Shown here: in pieces, positions 24,535-31,992 of the stretch | How positions within the stretch are numbered: position 1 is the stretch's first letter | Layout of the letters: every line of letters starts with the position of its first letter | Virus record (IMG/VR): IMGVR_UViG_3300048925_000245 | Span: 1 to 43,693 of that record | Reading direction: 5' to 3' (one strand) | DNA length: 43,693 bases | Source of the DNA: a virus | Program-made: the position numbers and the translations under genes | The notes under the pieces: generated by a model | The model's database searches: none | What the model saw: only the letters and a program-made list of their open reading frames with translations | Told to the model about the DNA's origin: nothing

Positions 24535-25397
24535 TTTCCACCCCCGATTTTTTCAGGAGCGGATTTTTTATGTTTCTCGCGGAGGATTTTTACTGCGGCG
24601 TTGTTCCAGCTCACCTGATGATGGATGCGCTTATGGGTTGAGCCCATCAGGGAAATCTTCACGCAGGACGGCGTGAACATCACCGAGTAAAAACTTTTTA
24701 CGTATGTTCCTGATGCCAGATAAAGCTCTGTCATCCCTCCACTGTTGCTTTGCGTCGTTCCCTGTCGCAGCTGTATAGCCCCGACCGTCAGAAACAATTC
24801 ACCGCGCCGCCCGAGTGTCGTGTAAGTATTCACGTCCTCATTGATACGGCCCATAAATTTAAACGGTCTGTCCGTGCTGCATATCAGGCTGTTCATCGCC
24901 TTACGCTTTAGCCAGGCCGCTTTGCCTGAGTCACCGAGGAAGTCGCCCCCCTGGGACATAGCGATACACGCGGCGGGAATTGACTCGTAATAAGCCAGCA
25001 TCGCTTCCAGAACTGCATCCAGATTTTTTATCAGCGCGTATGAAGCATCCAGATTTTTATCAATCCGTAGCTGTAAGGCGCTGTAGTCATCGTCCAGCTC
25101 AATGAAGTATTTGCATCCCACCAGCCGCGCCAGCTCAAAGCATGCGTTGCGGGCGTAAAATATGGAGCGCCGATCCCCGAAGTTATCCGCTTCATCGAAC
25201 CGACTGGCGATATCCTCCTTCGAAAAGATAAGCACCTGATCCCCGAATTTCTCAAGGTACTGCTCCCGGGTTTTATCTTCATCGTCGATAACGATAAAAA
25301 CCTTCCCCGTATAACCTGAACGTTTAAGCAGGTTGTACGTGTAAACTTTTTCCGGCCGTCCGTTGGTCAGGATGAAAGCACAGAAATCTTCACGCAT
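24531..25397 (-). CDS. TAGT-type (TET-associated) DNA-base glycosyltransferase
   Basis: 288 residues. It opens with CAFILTNGRPEKVYTYNLLKRSGY, has VFIVIDDED (33-41), then FIELDDDYSAL (98-108), where the D-D-D is the metal- and sugar-nucleotide-binding DxD of GT-A glycosyltransferases. A second acid motif INEDVNTY lies near 185. This fits the TAGT family that sugars modified bases in phage DNA, reported mostly in phages with TET/JBP oxygenases and often beside ParB-like proteins. No hydroxylase, thymidylate-type synthase or other base-making gene is in the window. The substrate therefore may be a host base or something other than hydroxymethylated cytosine. It overlaps the ParB-like gene by 8 bases. 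Confidence 0.75.
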   Translation of the reverse strand: MREDFCAFILTNGRPEKVYTYNLLKRSGYTGKVFIVIDDEDKTREQYLEKFGDQVLIFSKEDIASRFDEADNFGDRRSIFYARNACFELARLVGCKYFIELDDDYSALQLRIDKNLDASYALIKNLDAVLEAMLAYYESIPAACIAMSQGGDFLGDSGKAAWLKRKAMNSLICSTDRPFKFMGRINEDVNTYTTLGRRGELFLTVGAIQLRQGTTQSNSGGMTELYLASGTYVKSFYSVMFTPSCVKISLMGSTHKRIHHQVSWNNAAVKILREKHKKSAPEKIGGGK

Positions 25398-26175
25398 TTT
25401 CGCCCTCTTCGCTGTACACGATTTCGGCCATTTTTTTAGTCAGGTGAACGAAGCCGTTCTCTATCGCCTTTTCATAGTCGATGATCACCAGTGCAGACTC
25501 TTCAAACAAAGCCTGAACCTCTGCCCCGGCGCTGGCGTAATAATCTGCGATTTTGTTGAAGTTAAAGACCGTATGACGCTCTGCAGCGCTCAACAGGAAC
25601 TTCTCCACATCAGCAGGTAAGCCAGCCTTTTTAATCCGTGACTGTAACTCCTTTGTTTTCTCCTCGTCGTACAGATCCCCGACCTCAGGAACAATGTCTG
25701 ACGGCTCGTAAACAGGTGAGTCAATTTTGGTGGTGTACGGGTCTGCATCGCCCCCTGGCGGCTCGATGGCCACCAGCAGATCGTCAATCTCTTGTTGGGT
25801 GAAGCCCGTCAGGGAAAGATTAAAATCCGCATCCAGCAAATCAGTCACTTCAAGCTTCAGCAGATCATTATCCCAGCCAGCATTTAGCGGCAGTCTGTTA
25901 TCTGCCAGCCGGTAGGCGCGTTTCTGCTCTTCCGTCAGGCCCGTCAGCTTTATCGTCGGTACCGAAACAATGCCGATGGCCTCAGCAGCCAGAACGCGGC
26001 CATGACCAGCGATGATCTCGCCGTTCTCGTCAATCAATACAGGGTTCGTCCAGCCAAATTCCTCGATGCTGGCTACCAACTGCGCTACCTGCTCACCGCT
26101 ATGGGTTCGGGCGTTTCGCGCATATGGCGTTAGTTCCTTTAACGGGCGATATACGATCTTAAGCTTGTCGTTCAT
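25390..26175 (-). CDS. ParB/Srx-domain protein of the TAGT cassette
   Basis: 261 residues from the ATG at 26175 (GGAG four bases upstream); a TTG at 26193 is a weaker start. Residues about 5-80 carry the ParB N-terminal fold: LKELTPYARNARTHS, IEEFGWTNPVLIDENGEIIAGHGRVLAAEAIG, and RAYRLADNRLPLN. This domain is a CTP/ATP-binding or nuclease-like fold. In DNA-modification clusters it accompanies modifying enzymes. Residues 160-261 are helical and acidic. No ParA exists, so partition is unlikely. It leads the TAGT and HTH genes, with overlaps that imply coupled translation. Confidence 0.8.
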   Translation of the reverse strand: MNDKLKIVYRPLKELTPYARNARTHSGEQVAQLVASIEEFGWTNPVLIDENGEIIAGHGRVLAAEAIGIVSVPTIKLTGLTEEQKRAYRLADNRLPLNAGWDNDLLKLEVTDLLDADFNLSLTGFTQQEIDDLLVAIEPPGGDADPYTTKIDSPVYEPSDIVPEVGDLYDEEKTKELQSRIKKAGLPADVEKFLLSAAERHTVFNFNKIADYYASAGAEVQALFEESALVIIDYEKAIENGFVHLTKKMAEIVYSEEGENA

Positions 26176-26198
26176 ATTGCTCCGCTCTGACAAAATGA

Positions 26199-26250
26199 AA
26201 GCGGCTGGCAGTCATGCGCAGGGTGCGCGGTAGGGAACCACCAGCCGCTT
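26199..26250 (-). repeat. Long inverted repeat upstream of the ParB-TAGT cassette
   Basis: AAAGCGGCTGG (26199-26209) pairs with CCAGCCGCTTT (26240-26250): a perfect 11-bp stem with a 30-base loop. Read on the minus strand it ends in a U-containing tail (CTTTCATTTT), so it may be an attenuator or leader hairpin for the cassette, or a processing/packaging signal. Confidence 0.55.
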
Positions 26251-26380
26251 TATATTCTCACTAAAGGGTATCGTTGTGTTTAACCGTACTGCTGGATAAA
26301 CATTTTCGAAGCTACCAGGAAGGTGGCTTTGAAAATGTTCATGTAAATAAAGGAAAAACAGAATATAAATGCAATAAAAA

Positions 26381-26396
26381 ACCGCCCGAAGGCGGT
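26381..26396 (-). terminator. Rho-independent terminator of the two-gene cargo unit
   Basis: Stem ACCGCC / GGCGGT with tetraloop CGAA and a U-rich tail on the minus strand. It follows the stop of the membrane protein gene directly and closes the unit that starts at the promoter near 27.93 kb. Confidence 0.88.
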
Positions 26397-26969
26397 TTAG
26401 TCATTTGGCTGATGTATTCGCACTGCTAGGTAGTACAAGCCCAACAAAGTGGTGCATATCATGTTGAAGAGAATGAAACTGTATGAAAACAAAAAAACAG
26501 TTTTCGCCACAAGTAAAGCCTTAGGATAAGGTACTAGCTCCATCACCGATGTTATTGATTTTGTGAATAAAGAAGCAACTAAACCAAATCCAAAAACAAT
26601 AAAACTGACCAATGATAGATAACCGAACAGATAACATAAAAACCTACGCCTAATGAGAGGTACTTCGATTACCTTCCCTCGATAAAGCTCTTTAATCACC
26701 GGTGCTTTGCCTGCCATCTTTTCATCAATAGAAGGATTAGCAAATGTAGCAATAGCAGCCAGCGCAGCAATGTAAAAGCCAATCAAAACCTGGAGCAAAC
26801 CGTTGACTTGTGGAACAAGCCCGCCTTTACCCAACAGGCTGAATGGTTCGTCCATACACAAGTACACAACACTAATCACTGCAGCGCAGATCAGGGGGAA
26901 CCAGTAGTCATAGAGCTTCTTTTCATCGTGCTTGATCCGTAAATAACTCAGTGGGGCAAGCAGTTTCAT
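26397..26969 (-). CDS. Four-span membrane protein, second gene of a two-gene cargo unit
   Basis: 190 residues with four hydrophobic spans (about 23-40, 54-77, 109-135, 152-183) and a charged cytoplasmic loop (about 80-108: IDEKMAGKAPVIKELYRGKV). No family recognised. It starts 10 bases after the 308-residue gene, in the same direction, and the pair has its own promoter and terminator. A membrane protein paired with a soluble partner is the build of several phage-exclusion systems (e.g. Kiwa-like KwaA), but I see no sequence basis to name one. Confidence 0.75.
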   Translation of the reverse strand: MKLLAPLSYLRIKHDEKKLYDYWFPLICAAVISVVYLCMDEPFSLLGKGGLVPQVNGLLQVLIGFYIAALAAIATFANPSIDEKMAGKAPVIKELYRGKVIEVPLIRRRFLCYLFGYLSLVSFIVFGFGLVASLFTKSITSVMELVPYPKALLVAKTVFLFSYSFILFNMICTTLLGLYYLAVRIHQPND

Positions 26970-26979
26970 GTTCCACTCC

Positions 26980-27906
26980 TTAGGCGTTAAGCACCCTAAT
27001 CATCCTTTGCTGCAAGTCAGCGTGTATTTCAGCTTCACATTGTTCAATTCCGTCAGGAAGTATGATTTTTTCTTGCTTTGTAAATAGCTTTGTAGCCGCG
27101 TCTTCTCTGACATCTAAGTCTAAACTAGATTGCTTTCCATCCTTAGAGTAGCTAACAATCAGTTTGGTATACCCCTCACGTTGTGCCCGAGTTTTGAGTG
27201 AAGCAAACAAGCGTTTACGTGTTGAAACCCCAGGCTGTTTTTTTATCTTCAGCTTCACTGATTTTTCAATCATATCAGTATATGGGTTTTTATCCAGTGG
27301 TTCTTCACGTCTTGTGCTAACCAATCTGATGCCCTGCAGCCTCGAGCCAAGCAGACTTTGCTCAAAGGTTTCTGAAGCATGCGAAAGAACGTTGAGAGTT
27401 GGGCGTAGTTTGTATGTCTTACGAGTTAAAAGGCTTTGAAACTCTTCATTTTCATATGCTTTTCGTAGAATGGCATTCAGAAACGGTTCAAAAACACTCT
27501 TCGTTATACCAGGTACGCATTCAACAATAGCCTTATAGTGATCTGCTGAATCTTGAGTTGCATCTCGACTAATAACAAAGTGAGCGGAGACAGCGATTCC
27601 TTCACCGTCCAGCTTAGGTTCTCTTCTAAGGCTACCACTCTCAAGATCAGCGAAAACAGGGTCTGCCATACGTTGATCTGAAAGCTGAACTAAAAGTGTA
27701 AGTACACCTGCTTCTTCGTCGTAGGCGAGATCAGAAATTCTGAGCGCCCTAGTATTGTTGTTATATAACTTTACAGCCTCTCCTGCTTGGAAGGTGTTTA
27801 CGAGGCGAGGTATGACTTGCTCAAAAGGCAAGTATGGAGCTTCGTCATGGCTCGGTTTGATTGCAAACTCTAAAACTGAAACCCAACGCTCTAAATTTGA
27901 TAGCAC
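26980..27906 (-). CDS. 308-residue soluble protein of unknown function, cargo unit
   Basis: 308 residues from a GTG at 27906 (AGGGA seven bases upstream). Beta-rich N-terminal half (ALRISDLAYDEEAGVLTLLVQLSDQ, GEGIAVSAHFVISRD), then helices (FEPFLNAILRKAYENEEFQSLL), and a C-terminal beta region rich in Lys (KLKIKKQPGVSTRKRLF, GYTKLIVSYSKDGKQSSLDLDV). The size and the basic middle suggest nucleic-acid binding. More AT-rich than the phage backbone. Not recognised: DUF4868-like KwaB or DUF4747-like proteins were considered but no motif fixes it. Confidence 0.72.
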   Translation of the reverse strand: MLSNLERWVSVLEFAIKPSHDEAPYLPFEQVIPRLVNTFQAGEAVKLYNNNTRALRISDLAYDEEAGVLTLLVQLSDQRMADPVFADLESGSLRREPKLDGEGIAVSAHFVISRDATQDSADHYKAIVECVPGITKSVFEPFLNAILRKAYENEEFQSLLTRKTYKLRPTLNVLSHASETFEQSLLGSRLQGIRLVSTRREEPLDKNPYTDMIEKSVKLKIKKQPGVSTRKRLFASLKTRAQREGYTKLIVSYSKDGKQSSLDLDVREDAATKLFTKQEKIILPDGIEQCEAEIHADLQQRMIRVLNA

Positions 27907-27916
27907 TATTACATCC

Positions 27917-27945
27917 CTAATATTAGTGATTTAAGGGATTTTCAA
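27917..27945 (-). promoter_or_regulatory. Candidate promoter of the two-gene cargo unit
   Basis: Minus strand TTGAAA (27945-27940) and TATTAG (27922-27917) with 17-base spacing, about 10 bases before the GTG start. The rest of the gap up to the endolysin stop (27946-28127) shows no gene and no spanin. An independent promoter is the mark of a moron expressed in the lysogen. Confidence 0.5.
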
Positions 27946-28127
27946 TCAAATGAATGACAGGTTCAACCTGATAAATACACAGTTGTAATTCCATACAGCC
28001 AATTCTTTTAACGCTGTTAATGCTTCATTTACGCTGGGATTAGGAGTATGCAAAACCGATAACAATCTACAGCCCTACACCACTTTAGATGTGTCAGTTT
28101 TATTTTGGACAGCAGTCATAGCAATAG

Positions 28128-28676
28128 TTAACTGCACGGGATTTTAACACGGTTCAGCATCCAGCCAAAAATGAAGTCCTCATTGGCTTCCCTAGCTTCA
28201 GCCAGCTCCAGATAACGCGCTCCCTGACTTGAATTAAGACCGCGAAGAACGACTGTCTCACCATCCTTTCCGCGATGCCGCAGAAGAGCTTTTAACGCGG
28301 CGATGGTGCGTGGACCAATTCGCCCATCGGGATCAAGGTCAGGATAGAGTTTGCCGCGCAGGTTCAGAGCCGATAACCAGCGCTGGAAAAACTTACTTGC
28401 GACTGACGGGCCCATATTCGCGCCGGTATCGCAAAGCTCGTCTGCTATTTTCGGTGATAGTTCCGCAACTTGATCGAATCGCGGACCATACCAGTAATCA
28501 GCCTCGTAAATAGCGCGAGCCTGTTCTTTCGTCAGGGAGCGAACGTCACTGTAGCCATGAGCCAGGGCGGTTTTTGCAGTGATCCCCCAATTAGTGGGAC
28601 CGCCTTTATCAGAGGGATGGTTTACATAACCTGCCTCACGGTCCAGCAGACCATTAATAATTTCATCTTTGGTCAT
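28128..28676 (-). CDS. Endolysin, GH108 N-acetylmuramidase with peptidoglycan-binding domain
   Basis: 182 residues from the ATG at 28676 (AAAGG eight bases upstream; overlaps the holin by 14). The GH108 signature is clear: LLDREAGYVNHPSDKGGPTNWGIT, where E14 is the catalytic Glu. IYEADYWYGPRFDQV and DTGANMGPSVA follow, then a PG_binding_3 region with DPDGRIGPRTIAAL. It degrades the cell wall once the holin lets it through. No signal-anchor is present and no Rz/Rz1 spanin gene follows, which is unusual. Confidence 0.9.
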   Translation of the reverse strand: MTKDEIINGLLDREAGYVNHPSDKGGPTNWGITAKTALAHGYSDVRSLTKEQARAIYEADYWYGPRFDQVAELSPKIADELCDTGANMGPSVASKFFQRWLSALNLRGKLYPDLDPDGRIGPRTIAALKALLRHRGKDGETVVLRGLNSSQGARYLELAEAREANEDFIFGWMLNRVKIPCS

Positions 28677-29007
28677 CGTTGATACCTTTCTTACTTGCAA
28701 ATAACGTAACAGCCGCGTTAATCAGAGAGCGGCAGCGGTCTACACCAGCACCACCGACAGCGGCACCGATAACGAAAGACCAGTCCATGTCTGATACGCC
28801 AAGTTGTTCAAAAAAGCTCACCACTGCCAGTGCGACGAATCCGCAGATAAACCCAGCAGTGAATGAGCGGCGCCAGGCTACCCCGTCCCACAATGAGAAA
28901 AGCAAGGCTATAAAGAACGCAGTCAAAGCGCCCTGCAATGCCAGCCTGTTCTCATGTAAAAAATGAAGTACCGGACCCCAGCCCCCTGACGGGGTGTAGT
29001 TCTGCAT
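28663..29007 (-). CDS. Holin, lambda-family (holin_3-like)
   Basis: 114 residues from the ATG at 29007 (GGGAGGA five bases upstream). Three hydrophobic segments: LQGALTAFFIALLFSLWDG, FTAGFICGFVALAVVSFF and FVIGAAVGGAG, followed by a charged C-terminus (ASKKGINDDQR). It forms inner-membrane holes that release the endolysin encoded next. Earlier in-frame codons lie within the upstream terminator hairpin. Confidence 0.85.
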   Translation of the reverse strand: MQNYTPSGGWGPVLHFLHENRLALQGALTAFFIALLFSLWDGVAWRRSFTAGFICGFVALAVVSFFEQLGVSDMDWSFVIGAAVGGAGVDRCRSLINAAVTLFASKKGINDDQR

Positions 29008-29030
29008 GATTCCTCCCAGATCGCAGGCAT

Positions 29031-29051
29031 AAAAAACCGCCAAAAGGCGGT
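29031..29051 (-). terminator. Rho-independent terminator ahead of the holin
   Basis: Stem ACCGCC / GGCGGT with loop AAAA and six U on the minus strand, 25 bases before the holin start. It would stop unmodified polymerase before the lysis genes; Q-antiterminated polymerase reads through. Confidence 0.82.
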
Positions 29052-29141
29052 AATAATTGAAGCCAGCGCAAACTGGCGAGCTATCACTTTGTTTGATAAG
29101 GTGCAATCGCCAGAAAGACCATTCCAAACAAAAGGATTTCT

Positions 29142-29681
29142 ATGTCGAAAAGAAAATATACCCTTTATCACGCTGACAGAGGGAACAGGCTTACGCCAGG
29201 TATGGAGATAAAAGCAAACGAGCAAGGTCTGTCGCTATTTGGCGAGCATTACTTGAGTGCACTACACAGCGGCGATATCTCTAGGGTTTCGGATCCGGCA
29301 GTTCAGCGAGAAGCCATGATTGAGTCTGTAAGACAGCAATTTTTTCAGCAGCTTCCAAGTCGCTTTGAATGCATGTTCGGTGCTACCACGATTGAAGACG
29401 CATGCTATTTCGCCAAAGCCGTTACGCCTTTGCCTTCACATCCAATAAAAATTTATGAAGTCTTTTGTGAAGCTTTTTCAGTCCATGACATGAACTGGCT
29501 AGATTACGAAAACGACAATATAGAAGTCAGAATAAATTACTGTAAACAGTACTGGTGGACTTCAATCTCGCAACACAGACCCGAAGAGGGTGAGATGAGA
29601 ATCCCAAGACTGGAAGCTTTGATAAGATTACCGGCTACTGTTGGGAATGTTGTTTATGAAGTTCCTGCCCCCCTGACCTGA
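29142..29681 (+). CDS. ART-fold-like (DUF2441-type) cargo protein between Q and the lysis genes
   Basis: 179 residues on the plus strand, against the late genes. AAGGA stands five bases before the ATG. The opening (YTLYHADRGNRLTPGMEI), the conserved-looking LPSRFECMFGATTIEDACYFA (about 71-91) and YEVFCEAFSVHDMNWLDY fit the H-R...R/S-x-F pattern of DUF2441 and related ADP-ribosyl-transferase-fold proteins. Enzyme activity is not proven. Its position inside the late leader, reading the other way, suggests a moron expressed in the lysogen. Confidence 0.65.
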   Translation: MSKRKYTLYHADRGNRLTPGMEIKANEQGLSLFGEHYLSALHSGDISRVSDPAVQREAMIESVRQQFFQQLPSRFECMFGATTIEDACYFAKAVTPLPSHPIKIYEVFCEAFSVHDMNWLDYENDNIEVRINYCKQYWWTSISQHRPEEGEMRIPRLEALIRLPATVGNVVYEVPAPLT

Positions 29682-29845
29682 CATGTTTGGTCTGGTGGAA
29701 TCAGGTGATTTTGATACGACAGCCAAATAGCCTCTGTAAGCACAGCTCGAACTAAATTAGGGTCATTTTCTTCAAAGGCGAAGTGACTTGAATATAAACA
29801 TTCGTAAACTACCTTTCCGCTATTTGAAAGGATCTGAACTCTCAT
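29654..29845 (-). CDS. Small protein encoded just after the late promoter
   Basis: 63 residues from the ATG at 29845 (AAGGA six bases upstream; earlier codons to 29923 lack a site). Sequence MRVQILSNSGKVVYECLYSS, then DPNLVRAVLTEAIWLSYQNH. Its 3' 28 bases overlap the end of the plus-strand ART-like gene. Family unknown. First gene behind pR'/tR'. Confidence 0.6.
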   Translation of the reverse strand: MRVQILSNSGKVVYECLYSSHFAFEENDPNLVRAVLTEAIWLSYQNHLIPPDQTCQVRGAGTS

Positions 29846-29942
29846 AGGGTTTCCTTTTAATAACAGGGGAGCACACCACCCAACAAACCACCCCACGTTA
29901 ATGGGATGAGGTGGTGCGCTCATCGAATATCATACATAAAAA

Positions 29943-29962
29943 AACCCGCTCAGTGGCGGGTT
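29943..29962 (-). terminator. tR'-like terminator downstream of the late promoter
   Basis: Stem AACCCGCC / GGCGGGTT type (minus strand ACCCGC...GCGGGT with loop CACTGA) followed by seven U. It lies about 30 bases after the expected late start, where Q normally suppresses termination. Confidence 0.85.
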
Positions 29963-29997
29963 AATACAATTTTGGCAACATATCAAAATTAGCCTCA

Positions 29998-30026
29998 AAT
30001 ATGGCATAAAGTGTCGGGTTTTGCAA
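29998..30026 (-). promoter_or_regulatory. Candidate late promoter pR'
   Basis: Minus strand TTGCAA (30026-30021) and CATATT (30003-29998), 17-base spacing, directly after Q and before tR'. It is the expected place for Q-controlled transcription of lysis, packaging, head and tail genes. The QBE itself is not identified. Confidence 0.55.
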
Positions 30027-30028
30027 TA

Positions 30029-30697
30029 TCAGACGGTTTCACCATCACTCATTAATTGAGAGCCAACCCTATAAAGTGCACTTCTGTCTAAATCAGTGGC
30101 AAGCCCCTTAAACTCCCTCCATGGGGAAGCGTATGTGTCATACCAGGTATCACGGTTTATTGATAGAAAATTTGCCAGTGTAGTGGCCGCGTAGTCCTTA
30201 TAAGTTTCGTTTGTGTTCCGTGCAACAACCTCCTGGACTGCCAGCCAAACAAGCTGAATTAGGCGCTTCTCAACGCGCTTCTGAAGTTTAACTTCCCCTT
30301 GTTGTTTGAGATAGTTTTCCCAGATAAAGCGGCAAATCTCTCTTTGATAAGCGAAGTGGAGATCAAACCCATAGCAGTATTTAATCCAGGCTTGCTGGCT
30401 ATCATCCAACGTTAAAACGGCCCTACGCCATGCACATAAAGAAAATGCCCTATCTCGTATCGGAGGCATAGGACGGCGTCGGCTGCGCGTCTCAAGGACG
30501 TACAAAGCGCTATTTTCCGCCTGAACTTGTCGCCCGTCTTCCAGTTCTACCACATGCACAGGCTTGCGAGGGTTTCGGTCCTTATCTGCTGGCGGATTTT
30601 CCGCGAACGCCTCCAGTTGCCCTTTGGTGCCTCCAGAGTCATCCACCAGCGCAGCGCGTAGTTGAATGCGTACATATTCCAGTTGCTGGGCGTTCAT
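30029..30697 (-). CDS. Q: Late antiterminator Q
   Basis: 222 residues of the phage 82/HK-type Q family: MNAQQLEYVRIQLRAALVD, GTKGQLEAFAENPPADK, RNPRKPVHVVELEDGRQV, ALYVLETRSRRRPMPP and AWIKYCYGFDL. Q binds near pR' and lets polymerase ignore terminators such as those at 29.95 and 29.04 kb. The ATG overlaps the Ref-like stop by four bases. Confidence 0.9.
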   Translation of the reverse strand: MNAQQLEYVRIQLRAALVDDSGGTKGQLEAFAENPPADKDRNPRKPVHVVELEDGRQVQAENSALYVLETRSRRRPMPPIRDRAFSLCAWRRAVLTLDDSQQAWIKYCYGFDLHFAYQREICRFIWENYLKQQGEVKLQKRVEKRLIQLVWLAVQEVVARNTNETYKDYAATTLANFLSINRDTWYDTYASPWREFKGLATDLDRSALYRVGSQLMSDGETV

Positions 30698-30990
30698 GCG
30701 AGAAACTCCCCTTGTAGTTCTCTGTTAACCTGCTCAAGCAGGGATTCTTCACTTCCGTAGTTTTCTTCCCACTTACGTTGTCCTGCGTGGATAGCAACGC
30801 CATAACCTCCGATCCGGTGATGTGGAGGGCATAAAGGGATCGATCGTGTATGCTCTGAGCGCTGCCCTGTACCACAGCCATTTCTCAGGTGATGAATTTC
30901 AGCAGGTGAGTAACCAAAGCCAAGGTTTCGACAAACTACGCAACCCAGGTCCGATACTTTCTGTAGGTGAATTCGGTCGGCCTTTTTCAT
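30694..30990 (-). CDS. Ref-like RecA-dependent HNH nuclease
   Basis: 98 residues: CVVCRNLG (zinc-binding Cys pair), IHHLRNGCGTG, IPLCPPHHRIGGYGVAIHAG and WEENYGSEESLL. These match the P1 Ref-type 'RecA-dependent nuclease' family, whose HNH fold cuts DNA at RecA-bound D-loops and, in P1, is under LexA control. Overlaps: ATGA with Q downstream and four bases with DUF1367 upstream. The LexA box 1 kb upstream fits an SOS link. Confidence 0.85.
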   Translation of the reverse strand: MKKADRIHLQKVSDLGCVVCRNLGFGYSPAEIHHLRNGCGTGQRSEHTRSIPLCPPHHRIGGYGVAIHAGQRKWEENYGSEESLLEQVNRELQGEFLA

Positions 30991-31583
30991 GCAGCGAACT
31001 CCAGCAGCTGCATGGCTACGTTGTCGGCTTCCTGATAGTTGCGGAATTTTTTAAAAAGAATGGTGTTCCACAGGACGTTAAAAACAGCCTTGTAGACCTG
31101 GAAGAATTCAGCTTCTTTCATGTTGGCGAAAGAGATAGATTTTGCTTCGCGGCGGCGGGTGCCATCAGGAAGGATAAACTCATCGTAGAAACCCGCCTCG
31201 ATGATGGCCCACTTTCTGAAGGCCTCGAAGGATTTGGTGATTGCCGCCTCTTTCGTTCGCCATTGCCCGTGAGTTTCGTTGTAGACCTTTTCCGTCTCCG
31301 TCAGAAGATCCTCATTACCGGCCATCGAGATCAGGTATCGCACGTACCCGTGAAGATACTCTTTTTCCGCAGGAGTGATTGCCCCGCCGACTGGTGTCCA
31401 GTATTCGAAGCCAAGATTCAGCAGTGCGAAGAAGCGTTTATGAAAGAGGTAGTTTCGGACAAGCTTAACGTCGCAGTTAAGCCACACGCCGATTTTGATA
31501 CGTTGCAAAAAATCGCTGGCCTCGGGCGTAGCCGTGGTCAGGGTGGTGGGTGAAGATTTAAAGAGTTGTATTACCTGTGCCAT
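30987..31583 (-). CDS. DUF1367 family protein
   Basis: 198 residues from the ATG at 31583 (GGAG near). MAQVIQLFKSSPTTL, IGVWLNCDVKLVRNYLFHKRFFALLNLGFEYW, FRKWAIIEAGFYDEF and FKKFRNYQEADNVAMQLLEF match DUF1367, a nin-region family of unknown role common in lambdoid phages. It leads Ref and Q in one coupled operon. Confidence 0.88.
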   Translation of the reverse strand: MAQVIQLFKSSPTTLTTATPEASDFLQRIKIGVWLNCDVKLVRNYLFHKRFFALLNLGFEYWTPVGGAITPAEKEYLHGYVRYLISMAGNEDLLTETEKVYNETHGQWRTKEAAITKSFEAFRKWAIIEAGFYDEFILPDGTRRREAKSISFANMKEAEFFQVYKAVFNVLWNTILFKKFRNYQEADNVAMQLLEFAA

Positions 31584-31654
31584 CGTTCTCTCCGGTGGCA
31601 CAGTGTTTCAGCAGGGTTGTTCAGACCCGTCAAACATTATAAATCATTGATGTC

Positions 31655-31846
31655 TCAATCGTCATCTTTTGATCGTTCAGGTGCGGACGTTGCAGTTACT
31701 AACTCGCTGTACGCTTCAACATTTGCAACGAATTCGCCAGGTCGCATAACAAATCCACTTCTGAAAGAACCGTCACCATTGCGATAGATAACAACCGCTC
31801 TGGTGCTCTGGTGAAATCCCATTATCAAATGGTCAGGTATATACAC
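31655..31846 (-). CDS. Small nin-region protein, function unknown
   Basis: 63 residues from a GTG at 31846 with AGGAG seven bases upstream; the frame is open to 31960 without another good site. Residues include HLIMGFHQSTRAVVIYRNGD and VMRPGEFVANVEAYS. It precedes DUF1367 and follows the LexA box, so it may be the first gene of an SOS-influenced transcript. Confidence 0.6.
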   Translation of the reverse strand: MYIPDHLIMGFHQSTRAVVIYRNGDGSFRSGFVMRPGEFVANVEAYSELVTATSAPERSKDDD

Positions 31847-31972
31847 TGTTTTTCTCCTGTTCACTCTGGATTTGTCCTTTGCTCTCCCTCGCGCGTCCTG
31901 ACAGTTAAGAGCAAGCAGCGCACTAAAAAAACGATGACTCCTGAAAGTGTCTGTTAACACACGAGATGAAAT

Positions 31973-31992
31973 TACTGTATACGCATACAGTA
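31973..31992. promoter_or_regulatory. Consensus-like LexA (SOS) box
   Basis: TACTGTATACGCATACAGTA: CTGT-N8-ACAG with near-perfect dyad symmetry. It lies upstream of the 63-residue gene, DUF1367, Ref and Q on the minus strand. A -35-like TTGCTT stands just upstream, so LexA would sit on the promoter. The 31847-32212 stretch around it has no gene. Confidence 0.85.

Noticed and set aside
26397-27906. Naming the two-gene cargo unit as Kiwa (KwaA/KwaB)
   Set aside because: Only the membrane plus soluble layout agrees; gene order is reversed and no KwaB-specific motif could be recognised by eye.
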